This document shows positions 1 through 8,854 of a stretch of DNA of 53,512 nt, piece after piece; within the stretch, counting starts at the first letter, position 1; every line of letters begins with the position of its first letter. Source of the stretch: an uncultured Raoultella sp. (GTDB lineage Bacteria; Pseudomonadota; Gammaproteobacteria; Enterobacterales; Enterobacteriaceae). The notes below the pieces were generated by a model that saw only the letters and a program-made list of their open reading frames with translations, was not told the origin of the DNA and made no database searches. The position numbers were made by a program, and so were the translations under genes. The stretch covers positions 1 to 53,512 of the forward strand of contig CAAEVH010000050.1 of NCBI GenBank assembly GCA_900759445.1, given 5' to 3'.

Positions 1-87
1 GGCGGTGAGGGGGGGATTCGAACCCCCGATACGTTGCCGTATACACACTTTCCAGGCGTGCTCCTTCAGCCACTCGGACACCTCACC
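1..87 (-). tRNA. serX: tRNA-Ser, anticodon GGA (last base cut by window edge)
   Basis: Read on the minus strand, this folds as a class II tRNA. The acceptor arm GGTGAGG pairs with CCTCACC, the anticodon loop carries GGA after CT, there is a long variable arm typical of serine tRNAs, and the T-arm contains GGTTCGAATCC. The 3' end reads GCC at the window edge, so only the final A of CCA lies outside. The GGA anticodon decodes UCC and UCU. Position next to ghrA matches serX of E. coli. Confidence 0.97.
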
Positions 88-121
88 ATATTGTTGTTCC
101 TGTGCTACCGGAACGGGCGCT

Positions 122-150
122 AATTTAGGGAAATACCGCTCCGGCGTCAA
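122..150 (-). promoter_or_regulatory. Likely serX promoter (sigma-70, GC-rich discriminator)
   Basis: On the minus strand TTGACG (145-150) is followed after 17 bases by TAAATT (122-127) and then by a G+C-rich AGCGCCCG stretch. That discriminator is typical of stringently controlled stable-RNA promoters. The start would fall about 25-30 bases upstream of the mature tRNA, leaving a short 5' leader for RNase P. Seen directly; activity is inferred. Confidence 0.6.
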
Positions 151-226
151 TCAACTTTTTGAAAAAAACGTGCATTTACACAAACTTCAATCAATATGCA
201 GCTTAAATAAGCGGGAATTGTTTTTT

Positions 227-254
227 TTGCCAGCACCCTAAAATTTGCTACTCT
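227..254 (+). promoter_or_regulatory. Candidate ghrA promoter
   Basis: TTGCCA (227-232) and TACTCT (249-254) are separated by 16 bases and lie about 70 bases upstream of the ghrA start. They are the best sigma-70-like pair in the serX-ghrA gap. The match is moderate, so this is a candidate only. Confidence 0.35.
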
Positions 255-322
255 GATGTTCCCTCGAAAAATGATGATTATAAGTGCGAGTACGTTCCGC
301 ATAACAATGTTCAGGAGACGTT

Positions 323-1261
323 ATGGATATAATTTTCTATCACCCAACATTCGATACAACCTGGTGGCTTAATGCGCTGACAAAGGCCATACCTGGCGCG
401 CGGGTCCGTGAGTGGAAGGCAGGTGATAATGCGCATGCTGACTACGCGCTGGTCTGGCATCCTCCGGTTGAAATGCTCGCCGGACGAAAATTAAAAGCCG
501 TATTTGCGCTGGGTGCGGGCGTCGATTCTATTCTCAGTAAACTAAACGCTCATCCGGAAATGTTGGATGCGTCGATCCCGCTTTTCCGTCTGGAAGATAC
601 GGGGATGGGCCTGCAAATGCAGGAATATGCGGTTAGTCAGGTATTGCACTGGTTCCGTCGCTTTGATGACTACCAGGCATTAAAAAACCAGGCGAAATGG
701 CAACCGTTGCCAGAATATACCCGCGATGAGTTTAGCGTCGGGATCATGGGCGCTGGTGTTTTAGGCGCAAAAGTTGCAGAAAGTCTGCAAGCATGGGGGT
801 TCCCGCTACGCTGCTGGAGTCGTACGCGTAAATCCTGGTCTGGTGTGGAAAGCTTCGCCGGTACCGAGGAACTGGGCGCGTTTTTGAGTCAAACTCGCGT
901 GCTGATCAACCTCCTGCCTAATACGGCAGAAACCGTAGGCATTATTAACGCTGATTTACTCAGCCAATTGCAGGATGGCGCTTACGTGCTCAACCTGGCG
1001 CGCGGCGTTCATCTCAATGAAGACGATCTTCTGGCATCGCTGGACAGCGGCAAAGTGAAAGGTGCCATGCTGGATGTCTATAGCCGTGAACCGCTGCCGG
1101 AAACCAGCCCGCTATGGAAACATCCGCGTGTGGCAATGACGCCGCATATCGCCGCGGTAACACGCCCGGCAGAGGCGGTGGACTACATCTCCCGTACGAT
1201 TTTGGACCTGGAAAGTGGTAAATCCGTAACGGGTCAGGTCGATCGCGTTCGGGGATATTGA
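323..1261 (+). CDS. ghrA: Glyoxylate/hydroxypyruvate reductase A
   Basis: Cytosolic NADPH-preferring 2-hydroxyacid dehydrogenase that reduces glyoxylate to glycolate and hydroxypyruvate to glycerate. The 312 residues match the E. coli GhrA length. A Rossmann fold is marked by the GxGxxG motif GIMGAGVLG (140-148), and the D-isomer-specific dehydrogenase catalytic set is in place: Arg227 (in NLARG), Glu256 (in SREP) and His275 (in TPHIAAV). The start has a GGAGACG ribosome-binding site at about 7 bases. It is followed by ycdX after 86 bases. No disruption is seen. Confidence 0.97.
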   Translation: MDIIFYHPTFDTTWWLNALTKAIPGARVREWKAGDNAHADYALVWHPPVEMLAGRKLKAVFALGAGVDSILSKLNAHPEMLDASIPLFRLEDTGMGLQMQEYAVSQVLHWFRRFDDYQALKNQAKWQPLPEYTRDEFSVGIMGAGVLGAKVAESLQAWGFPLRCWSRTRKSWSGVESFAGTEELGAFLSQTRVLINLLPNTAETVGIINADLLSQLQDGAYVLNLARGVHLNEDDLLASLDSGKVKGAMLDVYSREPLPETSPLWKHPRVAMTPHIAAVTRPAEAVDYISRTILDLESGKSVTGQVDRVRGY

Positions 1262-1332
1262 TGGTAACCCGGCAAGTGCCGGGTTTGAGCTAATAAATGG
1301 CGACGATACCTGCTATCCTTGACGGAAAATGA

Positions 1333-2085
<753 letters not shown>

Positions 2086-2108
2086 TTGTTACTAACTGGA
2101 ATATATCA

Positions 2109-2663
2109 ATGAACGAGTTTTCTATCCTGTGTCGTGTACTGGGCTCGCTGTTTTACCGCCAACCACAGGACCCTTTACTGGTTCCTCTGTTTACCCTGAT
2201 TAGTGAAGGTAAACTGTCCGCCAACTGGCCGCTGGAACAGGACGAACTGCTCACTCGTCTGCAGAAAAGCTGCGATATGCCTCAGCTGGCTGCGGATTAC
2301 AACGCGCTGTTTGTCGGCGACGAGTGTGCGGTGCCGCCTTACCGTAGCGCCTGGGTAGAAGGGGCGAAAGAATCCGATGTTCGTGCTTTTCTTTCTGCCC
2401 GCGGAATGCCGCTGGCAGATACGCCTGCAGATCATATTGGCACGCTGTTGCTGGCGGCTTCATGGCTTGAAGACCAGTCTGCGGAAGATGAAAGTGAAGC
2501 ACTCGAAACCTTGTTTGTGGAATACCTGTTGCCCTGGTGCGGCACGTTCCTTGGCAAAGTTGAAGCGCACGCAAACACACAGTTCTGGCGTACCATGGCA
2601 CCGTTAACGCGTGATGCCATTGGCGCGATGTGGGACGAATTGCAGGAAGATACTGAAGAGTAA
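2109..2663 (+). CDS. ycdY: TorD/DmsD-family chaperone for YcdX
   Basis: An all-alpha, 184-residue member of the TorD/DmsD/NarJ redox-enzyme maturation family. The family signature E-x-PPY-x-S-x-W is visible as ECAVPPYRSAWVEG near residues 72-85. Unlike most relatives it is not beside a molybdoenzyme. In E. coli YcdY stimulates the zinc-dependent phosphatase YcdX, which lies immediately upstream here. The start ATG at 2109 gives the usual family length. Function is assigned by family and neighbour. Confidence 0.94.
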   Translation: MNEFSILCRVLGSLFYRQPQDPLLVPLFTLISEGKLSANWPLEQDELLTRLQKSCDMPQLAADYNALFVGDECAVPPYRSAWVEGAKESDVRAFLSARGMPLADTPADHIGTLLLAASWLEDQSAEDESEALETLFVEYLLPWCGTFLGKVEAHANTQFWRTMAPLTRDAIGAMWDELQEDTEE

Positions 2664-2764
2664 ATGTGATTTAGATCTCATTAAACTGCAACTCAAATTA
2701 CATCATTGCATGAATTGTGTGCACGATCTCATTCCCATGCCGTTTTTCTGCTAAGATACGCGGC

Positions 2765-3247
2765 ATGAACATACTTCTCTCAATTGCAATCACAACGGGC
2801 ATTCTCTCTGGGATTTGGGGATGGGTGGCCGTATCTCTTGGTTTACTCAGTTGGGCTGGCTTTCTGGGCTGCACGGCCTATTTTGCCTGTCCGCAGGGTG
2901 GGCTGAAAGGGTTGTGGATCTCGGCGTGTACGCTGCTAAGCGGTGTGGTGTGGGCGTTGGTGATTATTAACGGTAGCGCGCTTGCCCCGCATATGGACAT
3001 TATTGGTTATGTCATGACGGGAATTGTCGCGTTTCTAATGTGTATTCAGGCAAAGCAATGGTTGCTTTCATTTGTGCCGGGTACCTTTATTGGCGCATGC
3101 GCAACGTTTGCAGGGCAGGGTGACTGGCAGTTGGTCGTGCCTTCTCTGGCGCTGGGGCTGGTATTCGGCTATGCGATGAAAAACAGCGGATTGTGGCTGG
3201 CATCTCGTCGTGAGAATCGGCTATCGTCGACGCTGACCAGTAAATAA
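2765..3247 (+). CDS. ycdZ: DUF1097 inner membrane protein YcdZ
   Basis: A hydrophobic protein of 160 residues with about five predicted transmembrane segments and no catalytic motif; function unknown. The open frame extends upstream to 2717, but the start at 2765 (MNILLSIAITTGI) gives a membrane segment directly at the N-terminus and matches the E. coli protein, so it is preferred. It sits about 100 bases downstream of ycdY and ends at a strong bidirectional terminator shared with csgG. The C-terminus is slightly shorter than I recall for E. coli. Confidence 0.9.
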   Translation: MNILLSIAITTGILSGIWGWVAVSLGLLSWAGFLGCTAYFACPQGGLKGLWISACTLLSGVVWALVIINGSALAPHMDIIGYVMTGIVAFLMCIQAKQWLLSFVPGTFIGACATFAGQGDWQLVVPSLALGLVFGYAMKNSGLWLASRRENRLSSTLTSK

Positions 3248-3278
3248 AAAAGCGTGAGGGTTTTCCTCACGCTTTTTA
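3247..3278. terminator. Bidirectional terminator between ycdZ and csgG
   Basis: A perfect stem AAAAAGCGTGAGG / CCTCACGCTTTTT with a 5-base loop (GTTTT). A-tracts and T-tracts on both sides let it stop transcription from ycdZ rightward and csgG leftward. Confidence 0.92.
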
Positions 3279-3293
3279 TGCTGTATCGACCAC

Positions 3294-4127
3294 TCAGGAT
3301 TCCGGAGGTACCGACAAATGGCGGTATTTAACCAGGATGTCATTATCAACTTGTTTCTTATCCTGCAAATCCCACAATCCGCGATCAATCCCGTCATTAA
3401 TCAGGAAGATAACACCGGTTTCAATTGCTGACATCAGACAAAGCATAACCGGTTCGTTAGAGGTGTAGCCAATTTCACCTTCCAACAGTCGCTGGTAGTC
3501 AATGAAGCGGAATACCCCAGCCTGCACTTCATAAGACAAGATAGTTTTGCTGGTATTCACCGATGAGAGGATTTCACCGGTACTAACGTTAACCACACGC
3601 AGGTTGACCGCTATCTGGTCGAGCTGGTACTGCGTATCGGCGCCAATACCGAAATAGCGCGCACCAACGCCACCCGATTTAACGTTGCTTTCATAACCAA
3701 TAATTGACCCTTCTACCATGATGTTTGCCGCGGTCAGAGACTGCAGAGGGATCCGGTTATTAATGGCAACTGTGCCGTTTTCCTGAGCCGCACGAATGAT
3801 TTTTCGTTCGTTAAGCAAGTTCTGCAATCCCTGACGTTCCAGCGGAACGAACCAACGAGAATCCTTCAATGCGGTGACAAGCATCGCCGTGGCGCTTTGC
3901 GGGACGGCGGTTGAGAAGTTACTTGCCGGATAAGGTTTAAACTGGCCAGTCTCATCCTGAATATTGTATACCGAGACAAAAATCTTACCTGTAGGCATGG
4001 GCAGGTGCGTCAAGTCTTTATAGCTTTGGGCTCGGGGCATTAATGTCGGCTTAGCGGCTTCTTGCGGCGGGGCTGTTAAACATCCGCTGAGTAAAATTAC
4101 TGCCACCATGATAAGTAAGCGCTGCAT
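3294..4127 (-). CDS. csgG: Curli secretion channel lipoprotein
   Basis: Outer-membrane lipoprotein whose nonamers form the gated pore that exports curlin subunits CsgA and CsgB. The 277 residues begin with a lipoprotein signal MQRLLIMVAVILLSGC, with the lipobox LSGC placing the acylated Cys at residue 16, and the mature protein starts CLTAPPQEAAKP. An AAGGA ribosome-binding site precedes the start. It is the last gene of the leftward csgDEFG operon, 25 bases after csgF, and its stop is followed by a strong terminator. The sequence is near-identical to the E. coli protein throughout, so the function is secure. Confidence 0.98.
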   Translation of the reverse strand: MQRLLIMVAVILLSGCLTAPPQEAAKPTLMPRAQSYKDLTHLPMPTGKIFVSVYNIQDETGQFKPYPASNFSTAVPQSATAMLVTALKDSRWFVPLERQGLQNLLNERKIIRAAQENGTVAINNRIPLQSLTAANIMVEGSIIGYESNVKSGGVGARYFGIGADTQYQLDQIAVNLRVVNVSTGEILSSVNTSKTILSYEVQAGVFRFIDYQRLLEGEIGYTSNEPVMLCLMSAIETGVIFLINDGIDRGLWDLQDKKQVDNDILVKYRHLSVPPES

Positions 4128-4152
4128 GATTTTTTCCTTTCGTGGCTATAAT

Positions 4153-4566
4153 TTAGAAATCGGTCGACTGATTTTGTAAACCCGACACTTCAATAGTCGA
4201 CGTTCTCCCCGTTTTCCTGTCCGTGACATTCAGTTGCAGTTGTCCATCCCGGTTGGCGATATCAACGATAAAATCGCTGGTTACCATCCTTCCCGGCTTA
4301 CCGGTATTGATATTGGTAAGTAAGCCACCGAGTATTTGTGACTGGATCGCCTGGGTAAAGTTATCCAGCGCTGTTGGGGTTTCAATGCCGTAGTCGCCGG
4401 CACTCGGATCTTTATACGAGTTTTGCGCCTGTGCGCTGTTCAGTAAAAAAGAGCCGTTATTTGGGTTACCACCAAAGTTAGGGTTGCGGAACTGGAACGT
4501 CATATTTCCGGCCCAACTTAATGGTGAAATCAGCATGAGCAAAACCACTGCATGTTTGACACGCAT
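4153..4566 (-). CDS. csgF: Curli assembly factor (surface nucleator anchor)
   Basis: A 137-residue secreted protein that binds the CsgG pore and couples curlin export to nucleation at the surface. The signal peptide [19 protein letters not shown] ends before [19 protein letters not shown], the conserved N-terminal segment that inserts in the CsgG pore in the known structure. It lies 25 bases downstream of csgE and 25 upstream of csgG in the operon. No anomalies. Confidence 0.97.
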   Translation of the reverse strand: MRVKHAVVLLMLISPLSWAGNMTFQFRNPNFGGNPNNGSFLLNSAQAQNSYKDPSAGDYGIETPTALDNFTQAIQSQILGGLLTNINTGKPGRMVTSDFIVDIANRDGQLQLNVTDRKTGRTSTIEVSGLQNQSTDF

Positions 4567-4591
4567 GAAAGCCTCCGGACAAAATCATGTT

Positions 4592-4984
4592 TTAGAATTC
4601 ATCGCGCGCTAAATCGCTCGTGCTTAATAGTGTTTGATCTATTTGCCGACGATTTAATGCTTCCTCAGTTTCTGCCAATGCAAAGACCACAATTTTGTCG
4701 AAGTCTCTTTTCGTCGGGAATAAAAAAGTCTGGAAGATAACGTCCTGATTGACCGTTATGGTGATCCAACTTCCCCAACGTGCACTGGGTCTTTCATTAA
4801 TGGTTAAGTTTCCTGTGTACTTACTTTCCCACTTGTCACTAAAGGCCCGGTAAAAATCATGGCCAATGGAAGAGACAGTGTGGTCAGTTAACAGTCCGGG
4901 AACCTCCACCTCTACAGCCGCGTGTAGATTCCCGGCAGCAAGGAACAAATTTGCTGCCACAATCCAGGTCAAATAGCGTTTCAT
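4592..4984 (-). CDS. csgE: Curli secretion specificity factor
   Basis: A periplasmic adaptor that caps CsgG and directs curlin subunits to it. The open frame runs upstream to 5008 and would overlap csgD. The start at 4984 ([18 protein letters not shown]) avoids the overlap, begins with an ordinary signal peptide and gives 130 residues, in line with the family. Conserved blocks [20 protein letters not shown] and [19 protein letters not shown] are present. It begins 4 bases after the csgD stop, consistent with translational coupling. Confidence 0.96.
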   Translation of the reverse strand: MKRYLTWIVAANLFLAAGNLHAAVEVEVPGLLTDHTVSSIGHDFYRAFSDKWESKYTGNLTINERPSARWGSWITITVNQDVIFQTFLFPTKRDFDKIVVFALAETEEALNRRQIDQTLLSTSDLARDEF

Positions 4985-4988
4985 GGCT

Positions 4989-5639
4989 TTATCGCCTGAG
5001 GTTATCATTGGCCCACGAGACCGCCTGCGTACGATTTTTGACAGCTATCTTTTTGAAAAGATTATAAAGATGTGTTTTCACCGTATTTTCACTAATAAAT
5101 AGTGAACGCGCGATTTCAATATTTGAGGCGCCGATACGCAGTTTATTAAGGATCTCTTTTTCACGGTGCGTAAGTAATGCCGACTCCGTGCTGTTATAGC
5201 GGTAGTTCCCGGAATGCGTGATCAGGTAGCTGGCAAGCTTTTGCGAAAAGTAGCATTCGCCCCGCAACACACCCTGCAAACCGCTGACTACACGCTGCTC
5301 ATCTTCAGTTGCGTAAAATACGCCATTGATATGCGGCCAGTTTTCAATATCCCGGTAAGGATAATCATCTGGGGTATTCAACAATAAAGTTTTTATATTG
5401 TTGTTTTTTCTGCTCAAATTATCTTGCCAGTAATGGATCAGTTTTTTATCTGCCTCCATCATATCCAGTAAAACAATGCAACTGGAGGATATATCATCCA
5501 GAGAACGTTGAATATTATGTAGTTTTCCGGTTAACGCCAGCGATTGCTTTAAATGCTGTAATAACGCAGTTGCCTGCAGGGATGGTTTAGTGATCAACAA
5601 TAATGTATGACCATGAATACTATGGACTTCATTAAACAT
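4989..5639 (-). CDS. csgD: Biofilm master regulator, LuxR/FixJ type
   Basis: Transcription activator of csgBAC and of other biofilm functions. The 216 residues comprise an N-terminal receiver-like domain and a C-terminal LuxR helix-turn-helix (about residues 148-212) with [20 protein letters not shown] and [16 protein letters not shown]. The longer open frame begins at 5666, but the ATG at 5639 ([18 protein letters not shown]) is the established start. Transcription begins about 148 bases upstream in E. coli, leaving a structured leader also seen here. First gene of csgDEFG. Confidence 0.98.
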   Translation of the reverse strand: MFNEVHSIHGHTLLLITKPSLQATALLQHLKQSLALTGKLHNIQRSLDDISSSCIVLLDMMEADKKLIHYWQDNLSRKNNNIKTLLLNTPDDYPYRDIENWPHINGVFYATEDEQRVVSGLQGVLRGECYFSQKLASYLITHSGNYRYNSTESALLTHREKEILNKLRIGASNIEIARSLFISENTVKTHLYNLFKKIAVKNRTQAVSWANDNLRR

Positions 5640-5676
5640 GATGAAACTCCACTTTTTTAGTCGCACACCTGACAGT

Positions 5677-5698
5677 TGCCTCTACTAAAATAGAGGCA
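5677..5698 (-). promoter_or_regulatory. csgD mRNA leader stem-loop
   Basis: A perfect 8-bp inverted repeat, TGCCTCTA and TAGAGGCA with a 6-base loop, lies 38-59 bases upstream of the csgD start and inside the expected 5' UTR. In E. coli the csgD leader folds into stem-loops that are targets of Hfq-dependent small RNAs (OmrA/B, McaS and others). The position suggests the same role. Confidence 0.65.
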
Positions 5699-5786
5699 CC
5701 AGAAGTACTGACAGATGTTGCACTGCTGTGTAGAAATAAAACTTCGACCCAACGGGGTGAAAATATTAAAACAAATGGACTTCAAC

Positions 5787-5800
5787 TGATTTCAATCTAG
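5787..5800 (-). promoter_or_regulatory. csgD promoter -10 region
   Basis: On the minus strand CTAGATT (5794-5800) is preceded by AATAG and lacks a good -35, like the RpoS-dependent csgD promoter of E. coli. The start, placed from the E. coli 148-base leader, falls near 5787. Confidence 0.6.
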
Positions 5801-5820
5801 CTATTACAAATCTTAAAGCA

Positions 5821-5850
5821 AGTGTTAAACATGTTACATAATGTAAATTT
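5821..5850 (-). promoter_or_regulatory. OmpR-like binding site upstream of csgD
   Basis: Read leftward, the motif TTACATTATGTAACATG is followed by TTTAACACT, located about 25-55 bases upstream of the csgD -10. It resembles the OmpR D1 site known at this position in E. coli and Salmonella. The match is by eye. Confidence 0.55.
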
Positions 5851-6121
5851 ATATATTAAAATGTGATTTTTGCGTTTTTGTGGAGTTTAGATTTGATAGT
5901 AAAGTTGTACATTTTAGCGTTATTGCATAGATTTAAAAAATCATACAAATTATAATATCTTATTGAATTTTAAGAAATAAAATTATAATTAGATGGTTTT
6001 AGATTTCTAATGAATTTTGATTTTTTTGTCTCACTTTAAGTTGAACAATTTTAGATAGAAAAAAATGACACTTGTCACGACTTGTACCGAGGACAATCCC
6101 ACTACCGTCTGCAAGGCCCAG

Positions 6122-6145
6122 AAAACGCGGGAAACGCGTTTTTTT
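6122..6145 (+). terminator. Terminator-like hairpin upstream of csgBAC promoter
   Basis: AAAACGCG (6122-6129) pairs with CGCGTTTT (6135-6142) around a GGAAA loop, and T residues continue to 6145. It lies more than 100 bases upstream of the csgB promoter, so it cannot end csgD or csgB mRNA. A short rightward transcript or a barrier function is possible. Confidence 0.55.
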
Positions 6146-6263
6146 GTTACTGCATAGAAATTCACTCATCGGGTTACAAAAGAAATAAAATCCAGAGCTA
6201 TAACGGTGTTAATTGCGGTTAATTAGTACTTTGGGGTGAATCTGGATATAAAAATACAACTGG

Positions 6264-6301
6264 TGGGTGAGTTATTTAAAATGTTTCAACGGACATACTC
6301 T
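6264..6301 (+). promoter_or_regulatory. csgBAC promoter with CsgD box
   Basis: TGGGTGAGTTA (6264-6274) matches the CsgD-binding consensus CGGGTGAGTTA at 10 of 11 positions. It is followed by an A/T spacer and CATACTCT, where TACTCT (6296-6301) fits the csgB -10. The mRNA would start near 6308 with a leader of about 90 bases. Arrangement as in E. coli. Confidence 0.75.
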
Positions 6302-6398
6302 TCATCGTAACGTGGCGTTAACAAATGTAAGTCACGTTAACAATAATTTGAGTGGTAAATAATTTAACCTTATGTACGACCAGGTCCAGGGTGACAAC

Positions 6399-6854
6399 AT
6401 GAAAAACAAGTTGTTATTTATGATGTTTACAATGCTGGGTGTGCCTGGGATTGCATCCGCTACAAGTTATGATTTAGCTAACTCAGAATATAACTTTGCG
6501 GTAAATGAATTAAGTAAGTCTTCATTTAATCAGGCAGCCATTATTGGTCAGGTTGGCACTGCGAACAGTGCAAATACTCGACAGGGGGGCTCGAAGTTAT
6601 TGTCGGTTATTTCGCAAGAAGGTTCTGGTAACCGAGCGAAAACAGACCAGACGGGGTCATATAACTTTGCATATATTGATCAAACGGGTAGTTCCAATGA
6701 TGCGAGTATTAAACAAGGTTCATACGGTAATACGGCGGTAATTATCCAGAAAGGTTCTGGTAATAAAGCCAATATTACTCAGTACGGTACACAAAAAACA
6801 GCAGTTGTGGTGCAGAGACAGTCGCAAATGGCAATTCGCGTTACTCAACGCTAA
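6399..6854 (+). CDS. csgB: Minor curlin subunit (nucleator)
   Basis: Surface-anchored amyloid protein that templates CsgA polymerisation. The 151 residues consist of a Sec signal (MKNKLLFMMFTMLGVPGIASA) and five imperfect curlin repeats with Ser/Asn-Gln spacing, for example GSGNRAKTDQTGSYNFAYIDQ and GSGNKANITQYGT. The fifth, basic repeat ends QSQMAIRVTQR, which in E. coli attaches CsgB to the cell. The open frame could start at 6372, but ATG 6399 is preceded by CAGGGTGA and gives the standard signal peptide. It lies 40 bases before csgA in one operon. Confidence 0.97.
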   Translation: MKNKLLFMMFTMLGVPGIASATSYDLANSEYNFAVNELSKSSFNQAAIIGQVGTANSANTRQGGSKLLSVISQEGSGNRAKTDQTGSYNFAYIDQTGSSNDASIKQGSYGNTAVIIQKGSGNKANITQYGTQKTAVVVQRQSQMAIRVTQR

Positions 6855-6894
6855 TCCATTAACGACGATTAAATCAATCCGATGGGGGTTTACC

Positions 6895-7344
6895 ATGAAA
6901 CTTTTAAAAGTGGCAGCATTCGCAGCAATCGTAGTTTCTGGCAGTGCTCTGGCTGGTGTTGTTCCGCAATGGGGCGGCAATCATCATGGTGGCGGTAGTA
7001 ACTATGGCCCGGACTCTTCACTGAGTATCTACCAATATGGGTCAAACAACGCTGCGAATGCTCTGCAAAGTGATGCGCGTAAATCAGATGTCACTATCAC
7101 ACAACAGGGGCGTGGTAACGGGGCTGTAGTTGGTCAGGGCGCTGATGACAGTACCATTAGCCTGAAACAGACTGGCTTCCAGAACAATGCCACTATCGAT
7201 CAGTGGAATGCTAAAAATGCTGATATTAGTGTAACCCAGTTCGGTGGCCGTAACGGTGCGTTGGTTAATCAGACCGCGTCTGACTCCAATGTGCTGATTC
7301 AGCAAGTTGGCTTTGGCAACAACGCTACAGCTAACCAACACTAA
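6895..7344 (+). CDS. csgA: Major curlin subunit
   Basis: Main structural protein of curli amyloid fibres. The 149 residues have a signal MKLLKVAAFAAIVVSGSALA, a Gly/His-rich N-terminal 22-residue-type targeting segment (GVVPQWGGNHHGGGSNYG), then five repeats ending Q: YQYGSNNAANALQ, TITQQGRGNGAVVGQ, SLKQTGFQNNATIDQ, SVTQFGGRNGALVNQ, LIQQVGFGNNATANQ. The Ser-x5-Gln-x4-Asn-x5-Gln pattern is kept in most of them. The start at 6895 follows a GGGGG ribosome-binding site; the open frame to 6805 overlaps csgB and is rejected. Repeats 2 and 4 differ from E. coli at gatekeeper positions (see findings). A terminator follows. Confidence 0.97.
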   Translation: MKLLKVAAFAAIVVSGSALAGVVPQWGGNHHGGGSNYGPDSSLSIYQYGSNNAANALQSDARKSDVTITQQGRGNGAVVGQGADDSTISLKQTGFQNNATIDQWNAKNADISVTQFGGRNGALVNQTASDSNVLIQQVGFGNNATANQH

Positions 7345-7366
7345 TTCAGTTTTCTGACTGATAATA

Positions 7367-7392
7367 AACAGGGCGTGAGCCCTGTTTTTTTT
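7367..7392 (+). terminator. Terminator after csgA
   Basis: AACAGGGC pairs with GCCCTGTT around a GTGA loop and is followed by a run of T. It lies between csgA and csgC, so it probably lowers csgC expression relative to csgBA by partial termination. Confidence 0.9.
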
Positions 7393-7405
7393 TCGGGAGA
7401 ATATG

Positions 7406-7738
7406 ATGCATACGCTATTACTCATTGCCGCGCTGGCAAATCAAATAACATTCAATACAACTCAGCAAGGTGATATGTACACCATTATTCCTCAGGTGAC
7501 GTTAACCCAACCGTGCGTATGTGAGGTACAAGTCCTTGCCATACGTAAAGGGCAGGGGGGACAAAGCCAGTCGCAGCAGAAAATAAGCCTTTCGGTCCCT
7601 GCTAATCGACCGATTGAATTAACCAAACTGAGCTTTAATATTTCATCTGAGGATTCGGTCAAAATTATCGTTACCGTTTCAGATGGGCAGTCTCTGCATC
7701 TGTCGCAACAATGGCCTGACTCAAACAGTCACCCATAA
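7406..7738 (+). CDS. csgC: Curli assembly/amyloid-inhibiting chaperone
   Basis: A small periplasmic immunoglobulin-like protein of 110 residues that prevents premature amyloid formation by CsgA. The Cys-x-Cys pair in QPCVCEVQVL is the redox-active-like motif typical of CsgC. There is a short N-terminal hydrophobic signal (MHTLLLIAALANQ). Two adjacent ATGs occur at 7403 and 7406; the second is favoured because GGGAGA lies 5 bases before it and only 2 before the first. Expression depends on readthrough of the csgA terminator. Confidence 0.94.
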   Translation: MHTLLLIAALANQITFNTTQQGDMYTIIPQVTLTQPCVCEVQVLAIRKGQGGQSQSQQKISLSVPANRPIELTKLSFNISSEDSVKIIVTVSDGQSLHLSQQWPDSNSHP

Positions 7739-7889
7739 TTTTTTGCTGTATTTGCATTAAGGGTGTGGCTGGGAATGCGCTGCTGTTCTATGAATATAGA
7801 AGCGTGTGAGCGTTTGTATTTGATCGTTAATCGTAGCGGTGAAGGATCATTTCGATCCCTCAAAGATGGCTAATCATTGAGGAACCCTT

Positions 7890-8210
7890 ATGTGTACATT
7901 ATTAAAGCGTATTTTAAGTACCAGTTTATGTGCTTTTTCTCTTTTAACCCTCCCTGCAATTGCGCAGCAAATCACAACCGGCGGGGTTATTCATTTTCGC
8001 GGAGCGATAGTTGAATCACCTTGCGACGTTAACAGACAGCAGCAGCAAATTGAATTGTCATGTATCCGCAACGGCACCAACCAGAATAGTCTTTACAACC
8101 CGCAACAGCTCGCGACAGCCCCTCAGAATGTGCAGGAAATTGCCACAGTCAAAATGCACTACCTCAATGAACAGAAAAACATGGCGATTCTTAATATTGA
8201 ATATAAATGA
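7890..8210 (+). CDS. ymdA: Uncharacterised exported protein YmdA
   Basis: A 106-residue protein with a clear signal peptide (about residues 1-25, ending PAIAQQ) and a single small domain. The pattern GGVIHFRGAIVESPCDV resembles the N-terminal strand region of type 1 fimbrial subunits, and two Cys residues (in SPCDV and LSCIRN) could form a disulfide. It is too short for a full pilin and no chaperone or usher is nearby. The start has GAGGAA 7 bases upstream. Identity to E. coli YmdA is moderate but colinear. Role unknown. Confidence 0.88.
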   Translation: MCTLLKRILSTSLCAFSLLTLPAIAQQITTGGVIHFRGAIVESPCDVNRQQQQIELSCIRNGTNQNSLYNPQQLATAPQNVQEIATVKMHYLNEQKNMAILNIEYK

Positions 8211-8310
8211 CTCGCTGTGGCGTAGATATGCACACTTACGGTTAAAAAGAGAGATTTAAGGGAAAACCCTGCTGTACACTTAACGAATGGTGTTTTGTCA
8301 GGGGGAACTT

Positions 8311-8853
8311 ATGCAATCACGTGTTCATGTGTTACATGGCGATATTACGACTGTCGCTGTTGATGTGATTGTCAATGCGGCGAATTCATCGCTACTGGGA
8401 GGCGGTGGCGTCGATGGCGCAATCCATCGCGCTGCCGGACCAGCATTGCTGGAGGCCTGCAAACAGGTTATCCAGCAACAAGGAGAATGCCCGACAGGGC
8501 ATGCGGTGATCACTCTGGCGGGAGCGCTTGCGGCAAAAGCGGTCATTCATACCGTAGGACCGGTCTGGCAAGGGGGAGGTCATCATGAGGCCGAACGCCT
8601 CGAAGAAGCTTACTTAAACACCCTGCAACTGGCCCTGGCCAATGGTTATCACTCCATTGCTTTTCCGGCGATTAGCACCGGGGCTTATGGCTATCCGCGC
8701 GCCGCAGCGGCAGAAATAGCGGTGAAAACGGTGCTGAAATTTATTACCCGCCGCGCACTTCCTGATCAGATATACTTCGTGTGCTTTGATGACGAAAACG
8801 CTCAACTTTATAAGAGATTGCTAACACAACAAGGCGATGATCACACGGACTGA
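8311..8853 (+). CDS. ymdB: O-acetyl-ADP-ribose deacetylase / RNase III regulator (macro domain)
   Basis: A 180-residue single macro-domain protein that hydrolyses O-acetyl-ADP-ribose and, in E. coli, inhibits RNase III and influences biofilm. The ADP-ribose site is intact: GDIT (10-13), VNAAN (21-25) with Asn25, [10 protein letters not shown] with Asp35, and the phosphate loop [10 protein letters not shown]. The open frame begins at 8287, but ATG 8311 follows CAGGGGGAACTT, a strong ribosome-binding site, and gives the family length. clsC begins 1 base after its stop. Confidence 0.95.
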   Translation: MQSRVHVLHGDITTVAVDVIVNAANSSLLGGGGVDGAIHRAAGPALLEACKQVIQQQGECPTGHAVITLAGALAAKAVIHTVGPVWQGGGHHEAERLEEAYLNTLQLALANGYHSIAFPAISTGAYGYPRAAAAEIAVKTVLKFITRRALPDQIYFVCFDDENAQLYKRLLTQQGDDHTD

Positions 8854-8854
8854 T

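Larger units (their letters stand above)
5640..6398. promoter_or_regulatory. csgD-csgB divergent control region, 759 bp without a gene
   Basis: A very AT-rich interval, as expected for a region silenced by H-NS and bent by IHF. From left to right it holds the csgD leader hairpin (5677-5698), a csgD -10 element (5794-5800), an OmpR-like site (5821-5850), a terminator-like hairpin (6122-6145), a CsgD box (6264-6274) and the csgB -10 (6296-6301). No open frame in it looks like a gene. Its length is close to that of E. coli. Binding sites other than those listed cannot be assigned confidently by eye. Confidence 0.9.
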
